From a virus, in the IMG/VR virus record IMGVR_UViG_3300024520_000050, positions 1-64,000 of that record: a DNA stretch of 64,000 bases; one strand, 5' to 3'. The notes beneath the pieces were generated by a model. That model saw nothing but the letters and a program-made list of their open reading frames with translations. It searched no databases and was not told the DNA's origin. Shown here piece by piece: positions 30,957 to 38,601 of this stretch. The translations under genes and the position numbers were made by a program. Position 1 is the stretch's first letter. Each line of letters begins with the position of its first letter.

Positions 30957-31307
30957 TTATTCCCAGAAACAATAATTTTCATTTTTCATACGAAGATCAT
31001 TAGTTTCCATATAGTCATTAAATCTATTAATATTTCCTTGCAACCATTTCGAAGGATTACTATAATCAATGATGACTTCATTGATTATTTCCTTATATAA
31101 ATAAGTAAGTTTCTTATAATGGAAACGTTTATACTCATCAATATCAGTATTCACAGATCTATCAATAAGATATTGAAGATGATCATATGATGCAAGAATG
31201 GTATTAGCTTTATGTGCTTTGGCTTCTACTACATCTTTATCATAATGAGCACGAGATATAAGTTGATGACCTAAAGAACCATTACGAATTGCTATTAATT
31301 TTAACAT
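30957..31307 (-). CDS. hypothetical protein, 116 aa
   Basis: Helical, basic and Tyr/His-rich protein (IDEYKRFHYKKLTYLYKEII). No family recognised. Starts at 31307 after a TACTCAAAATATG leader. Confidence 0.65.
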   Translation of the reverse strand: MLKLIAIRNGSLGHQLISRAHYDKDVVEAKAHKANTILASYDHLQYLIDRSVNTDIDEYKRFHYKKLTYLYKEIINEVIIDYSNPSKWLQGNINRFNDYMETNDLRMKNENYCFWE

Positions 31308-31337
31308 ATTTTGAGTATTTAAGAATGAGTAATAAGA

Positions 31338-31415
31338 TTACTTAACAGCTACTATAGTTACAATAGCTTTTACGATTGCACCTCCAAAGGAGATGGCTAG
31401 AATCATTTCTAACAT
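31338..31415 (-). CDS. 25-residue membrane peptide
   Basis: The product is MLEMILAISFGGAIVKAIVT and five more residues (IVAVK): one hydrophobic helix with a single Lys in the middle and one at the end. It has the usual leader (TACTCAAACTCAATATTATG). Such micro-proteins often bind a larger membrane protein. Low length makes the call tentative. Confidence 0.5.
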   Translation of the reverse strand: MLEMILAISFGGAIVKAIVTIVAVK

Positions 31416-31457
31416 AATATTGAGTTTGAGTATTGTGAGTATTAAATGATTTGAGTA

Positions 31458-31841
31458 TTATAATAAGTTATTTAAATCAAAGAATGCATCTTCATCAACT
31501 TTATCTTGCATCATATCTGAAATGGAATGAATTTGAACTGACCAATAACCTTCATCTCCATCGAAATCACATTGAGGGTCTCCTGATCTATCTTTATCAT
31601 GAAACCAAATATGATTAACTATTCCACTTACTTCTTCTACATTAAATGGAGAAGAATCATATCCCATAAACTTCCAAGCCTCAGTACCTGAATCATGTTC
31701 TTTAGCAAAATTAGATGTATTGAGAAACTTTGCAATAGCATCATAACTATTACATATACCTTGATGGCTACCACTAGGGCCATTTGTTCCTGTTATGATA
31801 ACAAGGTATGGTGGTAAGAATGTGTTTGTTGTATCCGACAT
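31458..31841 (-). CDS. acidic hypothetical protein, 127 aa
   Basis: Acidic protein with a Gly/Ser/Asn-rich start (LVIITGTNGPSGSHQG) and an Asp-rich centre (FHDKDRSGDPQCDFDGDEGY) that could bind calcium. No family recognised. Confidence 0.65.
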   Translation of the reverse strand: MSDTTNTFLPPYLVIITGTNGPSGSHQGICNSYDAIAKFLNTSNFAKEHDSGTEAWKFMGYDSSPFNVEEVSGIVNHIWFHDKDRSGDPQCDFDGDEGYWSVQIHSISDMMQDKVDEDAFFDLNNLL

Positions 31842-31854
31842 AATATTTTGAGTT

Positions 31855-32190
31855 TTAATAATTTAATATGAATAAATCAAGTTTCATTAATTCTTTATAA
31901 CTAGGTAATTTAGTGGATTTTCTTCCACCTTCAAACATGACAACTTTTTCTTCATGAACGAAATATTCATTATATAAATGATTTACTTCAGTGTTACCTG
32001 TTGAATTTAACCAAAAACTTTTATGAAATTCAAACTTGAGTCCATTACATGTTTTAGTCATTCTACCTTTAGTGATGAATAATATTCTATCATCAATAAA
32101 TATACCATGAGTAATTACAAGAGCAACCATAGGTTTATTTTCTTGTTTGAATAATTTAGAAACTCTTTTAATTTCTTCTAAGAAGTTCAT
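31855..32190 (-). CDS. hypothetical protein, 111 aa, possibly a remote LHQLL-type module
   Basis: The first 40 residues (LFKQENKPMVALVITHGIFI) vaguely resemble the LHQLL module in hydrophobic pattern and the HG turn, but without its typical residues. The remainder is strand-rich and basic. I do not assign the family. Confidence 0.6.
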   Translation of the reverse strand: MNFLEEIKRVSKLFKQENKPMVALVITHGIFIDDRILFITKGRMTKTCNGLKFEFHKSFWLNSTGNTEVNHLYNEYFVHEEKVVMFEGGRKSTKLPSYKELMKLDLFILNY

Positions 32191-32216
32191 AATGATTAAA
32201 TTTGAGTATAAAAGAA

Positions 32217-32242
32217 AACATCCTCACGTTAATAAGGATGTT
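32217..32242 (-). terminator. hairpin, possible terminator
   Basis: AACATCC (32217-32223) pairs with GGATGTT (32236-32242). Read leftward it is followed by TTTTCTTTTATAC, a fair U-tract. It lies between the genes at 32314-32610 and 31855-32190. Confidence 0.5.
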
Positions 32243-32313
32243 ATATTTGCAAATTATAGTTTAATCCTACAAACGTCCGTAGACTTGGAATGGTAACTAT
32301 TAACCAAATATTT

Positions 32314-32610
32314 TTATGCTGACATAGCGTAACGATCAAAAGTAATTACTTCTACGCGTTCGCTAAAATTATATTTATTTTTAGCAGATTCTAATTGACA
32401 AGGTGAATTATATAAATCAATAAATAACTGACAGTGCCAATCATACATGTTCATACCACAATTTTGAAAGAATGACATCATTTGATCTGCATTCAAACCA
32501 GTCTTGAGAAGACTTATAATGATGGTATATGTATCAGTTAATATATTAGCATTATGAATCCAACCAGTTGCAGATATAGGTTGATTCTTATTTTTCCATT
32601 CGAAAGCCAT
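32314..32610 (-). CDS. hypothetical protein, 98 aa
   Basis: Soluble helical protein with several Cys and Met (MMSFFQNCGMNMYDWHCQLF). No family recognised. It stands between a hairpin and the long structured gap at 32611-33349. Confidence 0.65.
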   Translation of the reverse strand: MAFEWKNKNQPISATGWIHNANILTDTYTIIISLLKTGLNADQMMSFFQNCGMNMYDWHCQLFIDLYNSPCQLESAKNKYNFSERVEVITFDRYAMSA

Positions 32611-32639
32611 GATTTTATATTTTGAGTTTGAGTATTAAA

Positions 32640-33340
32640 TAATTAGAACTTACTTTTCATCGAAGAACACGTCGTACATAGTACACGAAAGTTTATAAAA
32701 ATACCACTACTATGAATTATAGTAGCGGTATAGTTTCTGTTATTTATGACCTTAGTCAATTGCCTGAATTGGCAACACAGTACTCCTACTGCAACCGTAT
32801 CCTTTTATTTACGAGGTTGTTTGTTTCGCCGACACTGGTCGATCCTTCCTCGGATAGTTTCATCCTACTAGCGTACATAAATGCACTTGGCGCGGTTAAC
32901 TATCAAACTAATAACTGTTCGAATACCTTGACAGTCAAAAAGCCGACATAATACCATATCACTTAGTCTGGTATAAATAACTCTGTAACTCTACAGTAGT
33001 TAATATGTCTTTAAATTATGGGAACGCTGGTGTGAATGCCATAGGCAAGCGTTGTAGTCTTCCGAGATACATCCTCGTACTACTACTGTCCCTTAGTTGG
33101 TGTGCCCTATAGCATGCTGACGTATAGCATGCGTAGCTGTTTAAAACTGGAGATTTCCTCCTCAAGTTGTTGTTCATATCGAAGAGATATAATCTCTCCT
33201 TTATAAAATCTAGTATGCGTGAATAAAAAATAACCACTCTCCTTCCATATATTGCTCCAACTCGATGGATTGACTCAATGGCTTTTCTGGTGGTTGTGAA
33301 ATATGATTAATAAAATAAGGTTTACGATACCTCAAAACGT
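32640..33340 (-). ncRNA. long structured gap with many hairpins
   Basis: The gap 32611-33349 has no convincing gene. Hairpins include ATACCaCTACTAT-gaatt-ATAGTAGcGGTAT (32701-32731), ATACCA/TGGTAT (32951-32974), TTGCC/GGCAA near 32760, GAGAT-ata-ATCTC near 33185 and GGAG/CTCC near 33151. The A.C mismatch in the first becomes G.U on the - strand. TATAGCATGC occurs twice, 15 bp apart, near 33107-33131. A closing stem for each unit is less clear than in the other arrays. Confidence 0.4.
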
Positions 33341-33349
33341 AGTTCAGTA

Positions 33350-33889
33350 TTATACTGCTTCATTAAAAACAGGACCTTTATGCCAATCAACTTTATATTC
33401 ATCTTTATTGAGAGTATTCCAATCATCTAAACTCATTTCGTTACTACGTGTTCTATAAGATGCAGTATACATTGATTCACTTTCAGTGCCAGTTTGGCTA
33501 GATGCTAATTTCTTAGCGGATTCTGTATCTAATTCAGAAACTTGTTCGCGTAGTAATTGAAGTTCATCAGCATACTTACTATCAAAAGAATGACTAACTT
33601 GAATACTTTCATATTCATAACAATCATATTCAATCATATCTGTTAATGGATTATAATTGAGATTGTAGAAATACTTAAGTTCACCATATCTTTTAGACTT
33701 CAATGGATATAACTCCATTGTTGTTGGTCTACCTAAAAGAATGAGTATTGCATTCTTTCTTTGATAAATAGGCATGAATAATATCAAATCTTTTATATTA
33801 TCTGATACATTATGTGTACTAAGTAAAGCCATAAAAATGATTAAATCTTTTTCTGCTTCTAATGCGTTATTTTTGTTTGAACGTGCCAT
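33350..33889 (-). CDS. hypothetical protein, 179 aa
   Basis: The first half has hydrophobic helices (DLIIFMALLSTHNVSDNIKD). The second is Glu/Ser-rich and coiled-coil-like (LQLLREQVSELDTESAKKLA), and the end is acidic. No family recognised. Confidence 0.65.
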   Translation of the reverse strand: MARSNKNNALEAEKDLIIFMALLSTHNVSDNIKDLILFMPIYQRKNAILILLGRPTTMELYPLKSKRYGELKYFYNLNYNPLTDMIEYDCYEYESIQVSHSFDSKYADELQLLREQVSELDTESAKKLASSQTGTESESMYTASYRTRSNEMSLDDWNTLNKDEYKVDWHKGPVFNEAV

Positions 33890-33971
33890 AATATTATATA
33901 TTTTAAGTTTGAGTATTAAATTGATAACTGTGTTACTTAAGCCCAGTATAGCCCTCGTCTTACGACTGATA

Positions 33972-34017
33972 AAATCATAACCGACTACAATGGAGTATTG
34001 TAGCCGTATTATGATTT
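33972..34017 (-). terminator. long hairpin terminator after the gene at 34020-34505
   Basis: AAATCATAA (33972-33980) pairs with TTATGATTT (34009-34017) and CTACAAT (33985-33991) with ATTGTAG (33997-34003) around a 5-base loop. Read leftward the stem runs into TTTTATCAG directly after the stop at 34020. Confidence 0.6.
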
Positions 34018-34019
34018 CC

Positions 34020-34505
34020 TTATATTTTTACAACTTCAAATGTGTAAGAGTAATGCTTTAATCTACTTACTAAATAAAGCATATCACGAACACATAGTAA
34101 ATCTAAACGTACTGTATTATTTTCTTCTAGTTCATCAACGCAATAGAAATTTCTTCCGTTTTCATTACTGATATTCTCTATCTCACGAAATGTACTTCTA
34201 TCTCCACTAAATACAATGTTTACACGTCTATTAGATTTACCAAAATGGTCTTCCATTTCAGCTATAAGTTGAAATAACTTATTACGTAATCTCATTCGAA
34301 GATTCATATTATCAAACTTACTGATAATCTTTTCAACTTCAACAATAAAATCAGCTACGTTTGGTGAAAGTTGAATGTCATAAATAAAATGACTCACTAT
34401 AGCTAATAATTTGGCAAGATTATGAAAGTCCTGTAGTTCTGTATCCTGCATAGCAGTTGTAATTATTGATGTTACACTTGCTATTAATTTTTGTATGTTT
34501 AGCAT
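34020..34505 (-). CDS. hypothetical protein, 161 aa
   Basis: Predominantly helical protein with a hydrophobic start (LIASVTSIITTAMQDTELQD) and basic patches (MNLRMRLRNKLFQLIAEME). The end is strand-like. No family recognised. Confidence 0.65.
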   Translation of the reverse strand: MLNIQKLIASVTSIITTAMQDTELQDFHNLAKLLAIVSHFIYDIQLSPNVADFIVEVEKIISKFDNMNLRMRLRNKLFQLIAEMEDHFGKSNRRVNIVFSGDRSTFREIENISNENGRNFYCVDELEENNTVRLDLLCVRDMLYLVSRLKHYSYTFEVVKI

Positions 34506-34567
34506 AATATTTTGAGTATTAGTATAAGTTGAGTAAATACCCGCAACGAGTGTTACGGGCTTATTAT

Positions 34568-34894
34568 TTAAATTCCTTTAAGTCTTTTCCATATATTAAC
34601 AATACCACTTATTCTATCCTCATCTATTATCTTCTGTAAAGATGGAACAGGAATATGTGCTGTTGTTTCAGCATAATTGTGATAAGCTGTATGAATTTCA
34701 CTTAAAGGTAATGACCAATTAACTTTCTCACCTTTTGAGTTGGTGATATCTTTAAGTACTACATATCTTCCTTCATGTGTCAATGGCTCAGAAAAAGTTC
34801 CTTCAGCACATTCTAACCAACCACATAAGTGTTGGTTAATATCTTCAATCATTCTATCTACTGATATTTCTAGGGATACTGTTTGATTAGGCAT
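34568..34894 (-). CDS. hypothetical protein, 108 aa
   Basis: Soluble protein with strands near the start (QTVSLEISVDRMIEDINQHL) and a Trp/Pro-containing middle. A CCCG/CGGG hairpin lies in the short gap to its left. No family recognised. Confidence 0.65.
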   Translation of the reverse strand: MPNQTVSLEISVDRMIEDINQHLCGWLECAEGTFSEPLTHEGRYVVLKDITNSKGEKVNWSLPLSEIHTAYHNYAETTAHIPVPSLQKIIDEDRISGIVNIWKRLKGI

Positions 34895-34948
34895 AATATA
34901 TATGTTTTAAGTATTAATTTGAGTAAATGAGATGTGAATATAAACAAA

Positions 34949-35022
34949 AATAGTACTATTAAGCTGTGTTATAACTATAGATTAATTCTATCAATTATTA
35001 ATATAGGCTTAATAGTACTATT
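34949..35022 (-). repeat. 16-bp perfect inverted repeat
   Basis: AATAGTACTATTAAGC (34949-34964) is the exact reverse complement of 35007-35022, with 42 bases between. Each arm also contains the short palindrome AATAGTACTATT. It could be a protein-binding site, a large RNA hairpin in the leader of the gene at 34568-34894, or part of a replication region. Confidence 0.6.
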
Positions 35023-35190
35023 GTTATTGTAAAACGGTAATGGGTTAATGTGGGTTTATATATGGGTATGTTGTGTGTTAAATGTATACTAATACAAACA
35101 ACTTTATATGCACTTGAACTATGTCTTATAGGAGAACTAGCCCGCCACCTGCCCAAGGTACAAAAAATATTTGACACTAAATACCACTTT

Positions 35191-35219
35191 TTGACAAAAA
35201 CAGTGAAATAGTTTAAAAT
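35191..35219 (+). promoter_or_regulatory. sigma70-like sequence facing right
   Basis: TTGACA (35191-35196), 17 bases, then TAAAAT (35214-35219) matches the textbook spacing. Bacteroidota promoters usually have a different form, and no rightward gene follows for 1 kb, so this may be chance. It is noted because four TTAACATT repeats begin 11 bp downstream. Confidence 0.25.
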
Positions 35220-35230
35220 AAATGTAAAAC

Positions 35231-35271
35231 TTAACATTAAATTAACATTAAATTAACATTGGGTTAACATT
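35231..35271. repeat. four TTAACATT repeats at 11-bp period
   Basis: TTAACATT occurs at 35231, 35242, 35253 and 35264, each exactly 11 bp apart, with AAA, AAA and GGG as spacers. The period places all copies on one face of the helix, as in operator or origin iteron arrays. Confidence 0.75.
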
Positions 35272-35367
35272 AGTTGATTATATAGACTTGAACTACATGC
35301 AGGCATTTAACCTGAAATCAATGTTATTATAATTATATAAGGTTATTGGTTTATATCATATATATAA

Positions 35368-35400
35368 ACAAACTAACTACCCTTGTGGTAGTTAGTTTGT
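35368..35400 (-). terminator. strong terminator after the gene at 35406-35981
   Basis: ACAAACTAACTACC (35368-35381) pairs perfectly with GGTAGTTAGTTTGT (35387-35400), 14 bp around a 5-base loop. Read leftward it is followed by TTTATATATATG. It lies six bases beyond the stop and should isolate this gene from the rest of the arm. Nothing else in 34895-35405 looks coding. Confidence 0.8.
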
Positions 35401-35405
35401 AATGA

Positions 35406-35981
35406 TTACGGTCCAGCAACAACTGCAGGCGCTTCAGCCGTAGCAGTTGGTGCAGTAATCATGGCAGCAGCAGTCTCCGCAAGGAGCAATTCTACCATAC
35501 CTTTAGGAGCTCCGACGAAGGAGGAATCCGTAAGGGATTTAAGGCAAGTCATTGCCGTCTCAGAAACAACCCCGTCTTTCCATTCTCTCTGTAAAGCAAC
35601 ATGACCTTTGGGAATGTTGATTGCAGGGAATGAACGGTGACTGCCGACGATAGGAGCAGGATCCGTTTTTAATACATAAACCCAAGACACCAATGGTGCG
35701 TTGGTTAAGAGGTCTCTACCTCTTAACATGTATCCGTCTTTTAACGGATTAGAGCATACCGTTTTGGTAGGCTCAACAGAAGTGATGGCCACAGCACGAT
35801 AAGAGACACCGTCTCGTTCGACTTTGTCGATTTCGATTAATGTGTTGGCAGCGTGAGCAGCCATGAACATTACCTCATGTCCAGCTTCGTTGGACTTGAT
35901 GATTTGAAAAGAAGTCTCCTTCTTTGCTGCCGCTTTTGTGGCATCGATGGCTTTTTGAGCCATGATTTCTTGATATGTCAT
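35406..35981 (-). CDS. GC-richer hypothetical protein, first leftward gene, 191 aa
   Basis: Ala-rich, soluble protein (MTYQEIMAQKAIDATKAAAK; end APTATAEAPAVVAG) with a strand-rich core. Its codons use G and C at third positions far more than its neighbours, suggesting recent transfer or strong selection for expression. It is the first leftward gene at the divergent region, has its own terminator, and its leader can form two competing hairpins. No family recognised. Confidence 0.7.
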   Translation of the reverse strand: MTYQEIMAQKAIDATKAAAKKETSFQIIKSNEAGHEVMFMAAHAANTLIEIDKVERDGVSYRAVAITSVEPTKTVCSNPLKDGYMLRGRDLLTNAPLVSWVYVLKTDPAPIVGSHRSFPAINIPKGHVALQREWKDGVVSETAMTCLKSLTDSSFVGAPKGMVELLLAETAAAMITAPTATAEAPAVVAGP

Positions 35982-36017
35982 ATCAAAGTGGTTTAAGAGT
36001 TAATTGTCAATACGACC

Positions 36018-36051
36018 TAGGGGCTCCATCCCCCGTAAAACTTAACGGGGG
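36018..36051 (-). promoter_or_regulatory. possible switch-like leader of the GC-richer gene
   Basis: CCCCCGT (about 36030-36036) can pair with ACGGGGG (36045-36051), or its CCCC can pair with GGGG at 36018-36021. Both structures use the same C run, so only one can form. This is the pattern of an attenuator or RNA switch, though no ligand-binding fold is apparent. Confidence 0.35.
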
Positions 36052-36140
36052 TTCAAAGGATATGTGCTATCACCCGTTTCACACACATATTCTAGAAAAA
36101 ATAAAAAAAAAATAAAAAAAATTAACAGTTTTTCACTTTT

Positions 36141-36175
36141 TTGTGCACTTTATCAATATATTTACTGTATATTTG
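36141..36175 (+). promoter_or_regulatory. Bacteroidota-type promoter for the rightward genes
   Basis: TATATTTG (36168-36175) matches the TAnnTTTG -7 box of Bacteroidota, with a TTG at 36141-36143 as possible -33 box (spacing 24, slightly long). It precedes the first rightward gene by about 47 bp and lies after an A/T-rich tract. Confidence 0.5.
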
Positions 36176-36222
36176 TAATAACATAACACAAAAATGTTAA
36201 ACATAATACAATTTAAACAATA

Positions 36223-36513
36223 ATGTTATTATTAGAACTAACTACTTTGACATCCTCAGCACGATCTCGTAAACTCGGAATCAACATAGATGAAGATGAC
36301 CTTATTGAAGTAAGAACATCCATTAATATAGATGCTATTACTCATTTAAGTGAGCATCCTGAGAATGACAGACTAACTAACATTTATTTAACTAGTGGAG
36401 GATATGTAACTAGCCCTGCATCATTTGATGACATACGTAACTTACTTGATCCAGAGCAATCTGACCTACCTGACCTTCCATTTAACACAGATCATGTCCA
36501 ATATAAACTATAG
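36223..36513 (+). CDS. hypothetical protein, 96 aa, first rightward gene
   Basis: Small acidic protein (GINIDEDDLIEVRTSINIDA) with strand-like pattern and an acidic Pro/Leu end. No family recognised. It overlaps the next gene by 20 bp. As the first rightward gene, before a DNA-binding protein gene, a regulatory role is possible. Confidence 0.65.
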   Translation: MLLLELTTLTSSARSRKLGINIDEDDLIEVRTSINIDAITHLSEHPENDRLTNIYLTSGGYVTSPASFDDIRNLLDPEQSDLPDLPFNTDHVQYKL

Positions 36514-37018
36514 TAAGAATAACGAAAATATTAACACTTCATGTAAGATCGTACGTTACGGTAAATACCAGGAAACCTACAATGGTCCTGGAGATATAAC
36601 AACAAAGGTAATCAAATCAATATCAATTGAAGCATTTTTTAGATTATATCTAGAATTAAATAATGTAATTGGATATCGTAGAATGGGTTCGGAAATAGTC
36701 GACATGCGACTAGCTAAGACGCCAATCGACTTGTTAATTCATTTAATGATGAAAGATAGAGACTACACGATTGTATTTAGAAATAAAGATGCAACACTAG
36801 TTAAATTAGGAAAAGAATTAGGTAAGAGTGCCTCGTCAATTTATGCTACATTAAGTAAATTACGTCATGCAGGATATGTCATCAAGGATGAAGATAATCT
36901 ATTAGTATTAAATCAAGAATTAACTGATTTAATAACAGATGCGCGTAAATATACTGATACGGACGAACCACTCAAATTTGATTTTCTATTTAAATTCTGT
37001 GTACTAGATCCACAATAA
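36494..37018 (+). CDS. winged-helix DNA-binding protein, 174 aa
   Basis: Residues about 95-150 form a clear helix-turn-helix with wing (LVKLGKELGKSASSIYATLS, then KLRHAGYVIKDEDNLLVLNQ). The preceding domain (AFFRLYLELNNVIGYRRMG) is of the kind seen in phage or plasmid regulators and replication initiators. The start at 36494 (MSNINYSKNN) is preferred to an upstream ATG deep in the previous gene. Its position beside the divergent region suggests control of late or virion genes. Confidence 0.7.
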   Translation: MSNINYSKNNENINTSCKIVRYGKYQETYNGPGDITTKVIKSISIEAFFRLYLELNNVIGYRRMGSEIVDMRLAKTPIDLLIHLMMKDRDYTIVFRNKDATLVKLGKELGKSASSIYATLSKLRHAGYVIKDEDNLLVLNQELTDLITDARKYTDTDEPLKFDFLFKFCVLDPQ

Positions 37019-37021
37019 TAT

Positions 37022-37333
37022 ATGTCACGTAGATTAAAGCAAGATGATTCATTAGTACCACGTGTAATGAAAGAAATAGCAAAGGAATTAAATATAAGTG
37101 AAGACCTAACCAGACATGCAATACAGCACTTCTTTCAATGGCAACGAGATGCATTTAATAATTTAAAATATACTAAATTCTTATGGAATTACTTTGGTAC
37201 ATTTTCTATATTACCTAAAAGGTATGAAAAATGGATTCAATCAGACAAATATAAAAAACAACAACTGGACTTAAGGAAGAAATTAAAAGCTTTAAAAGAG
37301 TCTGAACAACAATTAACTAACAAAGATAAATAA
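37022..37333 (+). CDS. HU/IHF-like small DNA-binding protein, 103 aa
   Basis: The first 70 residues follow the HU pattern: helices (IAKELNISEDLTRHAIQHFF) then a strand with FGTFSILPKR, the FGTF motif of HU and IHF, followed by basic residues. The long DNA-binding arm of HU is missing or replaced by a Lys-rich helix. It is likely to bind DNA or the packaging machinery, though the remote match is my reading. Confidence 0.55.
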   Translation: MSRRLKQDDSLVPRVMKEIAKELNISEDLTRHAIQHFFQWQRDAFNNLKYTKFLWNYFGTFSILPKRYEKWIQSDKYKKQQLDLRKKLKALKESEQQLTNKDK

Positions 37334-37340
37334 TAAAACA

Positions 37341-38141
37341 ATGAGTAAAAAGAGTAGACCAACCAAGACACGAATTAAAAAAGCAAGTTCATACGTTGAC
37401 AATAGAAAACGTCAAGAAAATGATGAAACGCGTGAGAAACAAATTAACGCTATTCTACAAGGTCAAGAGGCTATTGATAAATGGAATACTGAATTAGTAG
37501 GTACAACCGGTTGGAAGAAAGATGTAAACCTAGTAGAACATTTCAAAAATGTACAATTAGAAACAGGTTTAATCGTTCAAATGTACATGGAAAACCCAAT
37601 TAAGAATATCGCACGTAATACAGAAACTGGTAAAGTAGTACAGTTAGAATGGAGTTTACGTCAAATAGATGCACGTGTACGTAGTACAGATAAAAACAAA
37701 TGGGTTAATACACCATTCCCTGTCATTGATAAAGGTATGATTATGGCTATCTCACCGTCTACATTAATTTGGTATCATGAACAAAAAGAAAAACTAGCCA
37801 AGTACGATTCTGTTGCTGCAGAAGCTTTCATTGTACCTAAAGTAGGTGATATCGTATATACCAAGTTATTTAGGTTTAAAGATAACAGATATTACGTTAA
37901 CAAACAAGAAAAGTGTGAAGACTTTATTATGAATCAAGAAGAGATTCGTTTGAAGCATTTTCAGAACTTATTCTTAATTGAGAACTTTGATATTGAATCA
38001 ATTGTACGTCCTGGTAAACAAAATGATATGAGCGATAAACAAATCTTAATTGATGATAGATATGTTGATATCGATCCAGATCCAGAAGAAATTGTAGCCA
38101 ACCCAGATGTAGATAACAGTGATCACCTAATCGAAAACTAA
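37341..38141 (+). CDS. hypothetical virion-associated protein, 266 aa
   Basis: A basic, disordered-looking N-terminus (MSKKSRPTKTRIKKASSYVD) is followed by a soluble domain and an acidic tail (IDPDPEEIVANPDVDNSDH). No family recognised. It is encoded immediately before membrane and lysis-type genes. Confidence 0.65.
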   Translation: MSKKSRPTKTRIKKASSYVDNRKRQENDETREKQINAILQGQEAIDKWNTELVGTTGWKKDVNLVEHFKNVQLETGLIVQMYMENPIKNIARNTETGKVVQLEWSLRQIDARVRSTDKNKWVNTPFPVIDKGMIMAISPSTLIWYHEQKEKLAKYDSVAAEAFIVPKVGDIVYTKLFRFKDNRYYVNKQEKCEDFIMNQEEIRLKHFQNLFLIENFDIESIVRPGKQNDMSDKQILIDDRYVDIDPDPEEIVANPDVDNSDHLIEN

Positions 38142-38219
38142 TTGAACGAAGAAACAATAAAAGGAATAATAGCATGGATATTACTATTAGGATTAATAGT
38201 GATATTCATTGCTCTTTAA
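38142..38219 (+). CDS. 25-residue membrane peptide with TTG start
   Basis: Directly after the TAA of the previous gene, TTG starts a frame NEETIKGIIAWILLLGLIVI and five more residues, one transmembrane helix with a charged N-terminus. The tight stop-start junction and following spanin-like genes suggest a lysis role, for example holin-like. The non-ATG start and short length keep this tentative. Confidence 0.45.
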   Translation: MNEETIKGIIAWILLLGLIVIFIAL

Positions 38220-38229
38220 AACTTAACAT

Positions 38230-38601
38230 ATGAATATAGATAAAAAATACATAATAGTAATTGCATCAGCAGCATCATTGATTATTTTAATGAACATTAT
38301 AATGCTAGTTATAGCTTTCAGACCTAATGAAGCAATAGAATATAATAAACAAGGTTTCCAAATGATTCAGTCTAGATTAGATAAAATTGACAGTACCTTC
38401 ATTGCTGAGCAAACACGTATAGACATTAAACTAGACTCATTAAATATGGATCAGTCATCACTATTTGCGGACATAGATAAATATAACGACAACCTAACAA
38501 ATTCTGTAAATAAGATAAAACGTTACAAGAATGAAATTATCAAACATAATTATCGTGATAGTTCTTCTACTGCAATCATTAACGGCCTTAACGCAAGATA
38601 G
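38230..38601 (+). CDS. inner-membrane spanin-like protein, 123 aa
   Basis: An N-terminal transmembrane helix (YIIVIASAASLIILMNIIML) is followed by a periplasmic coiled coil (FQMIQSRLDKIDSTFIAEQT). This is the topology of i-spanins, which join inner and outer membrane during lysis. The next gene overlaps its end by 71 bp in another frame, typical of spanin pairs. The assignment rests on topology and context. Confidence 0.55.
   Translation: MNIDKKYIIVIASAASLIILMNIIMLVIAFRPNEAIEYNKQGFQMIQSRLDKIDSTFIAEQTRIDIKLDSLNMDQSSLFADIDKYNDNLTNSVNKIKRYKNEIIKHNYRDSSSTAIINGLNAR

Noticed and set aside
32712-32951. 79-codon + strand frame in the long gap
   Set aside because: Opposite to all neighbouring genes and interrupted by hairpins; low-quality product.
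33016-33237. 73-codon - strand frame in the long gap
   Set aside because: Starts without an AT-rich leader and overlaps several strong hairpins and the TATAGCATGC repeat.
34998-35237. 79-codon - strand frame
   Set aside because: It runs over the 16-bp inverted repeat, has no typical leader and a composition unlike other genes; the region looks regulatory.
35231-35271. CRISPR-like repeats
   Set aside because: Units are only 8 bp with 3-bp spacers; no spacer-length gaps, no cas genes.
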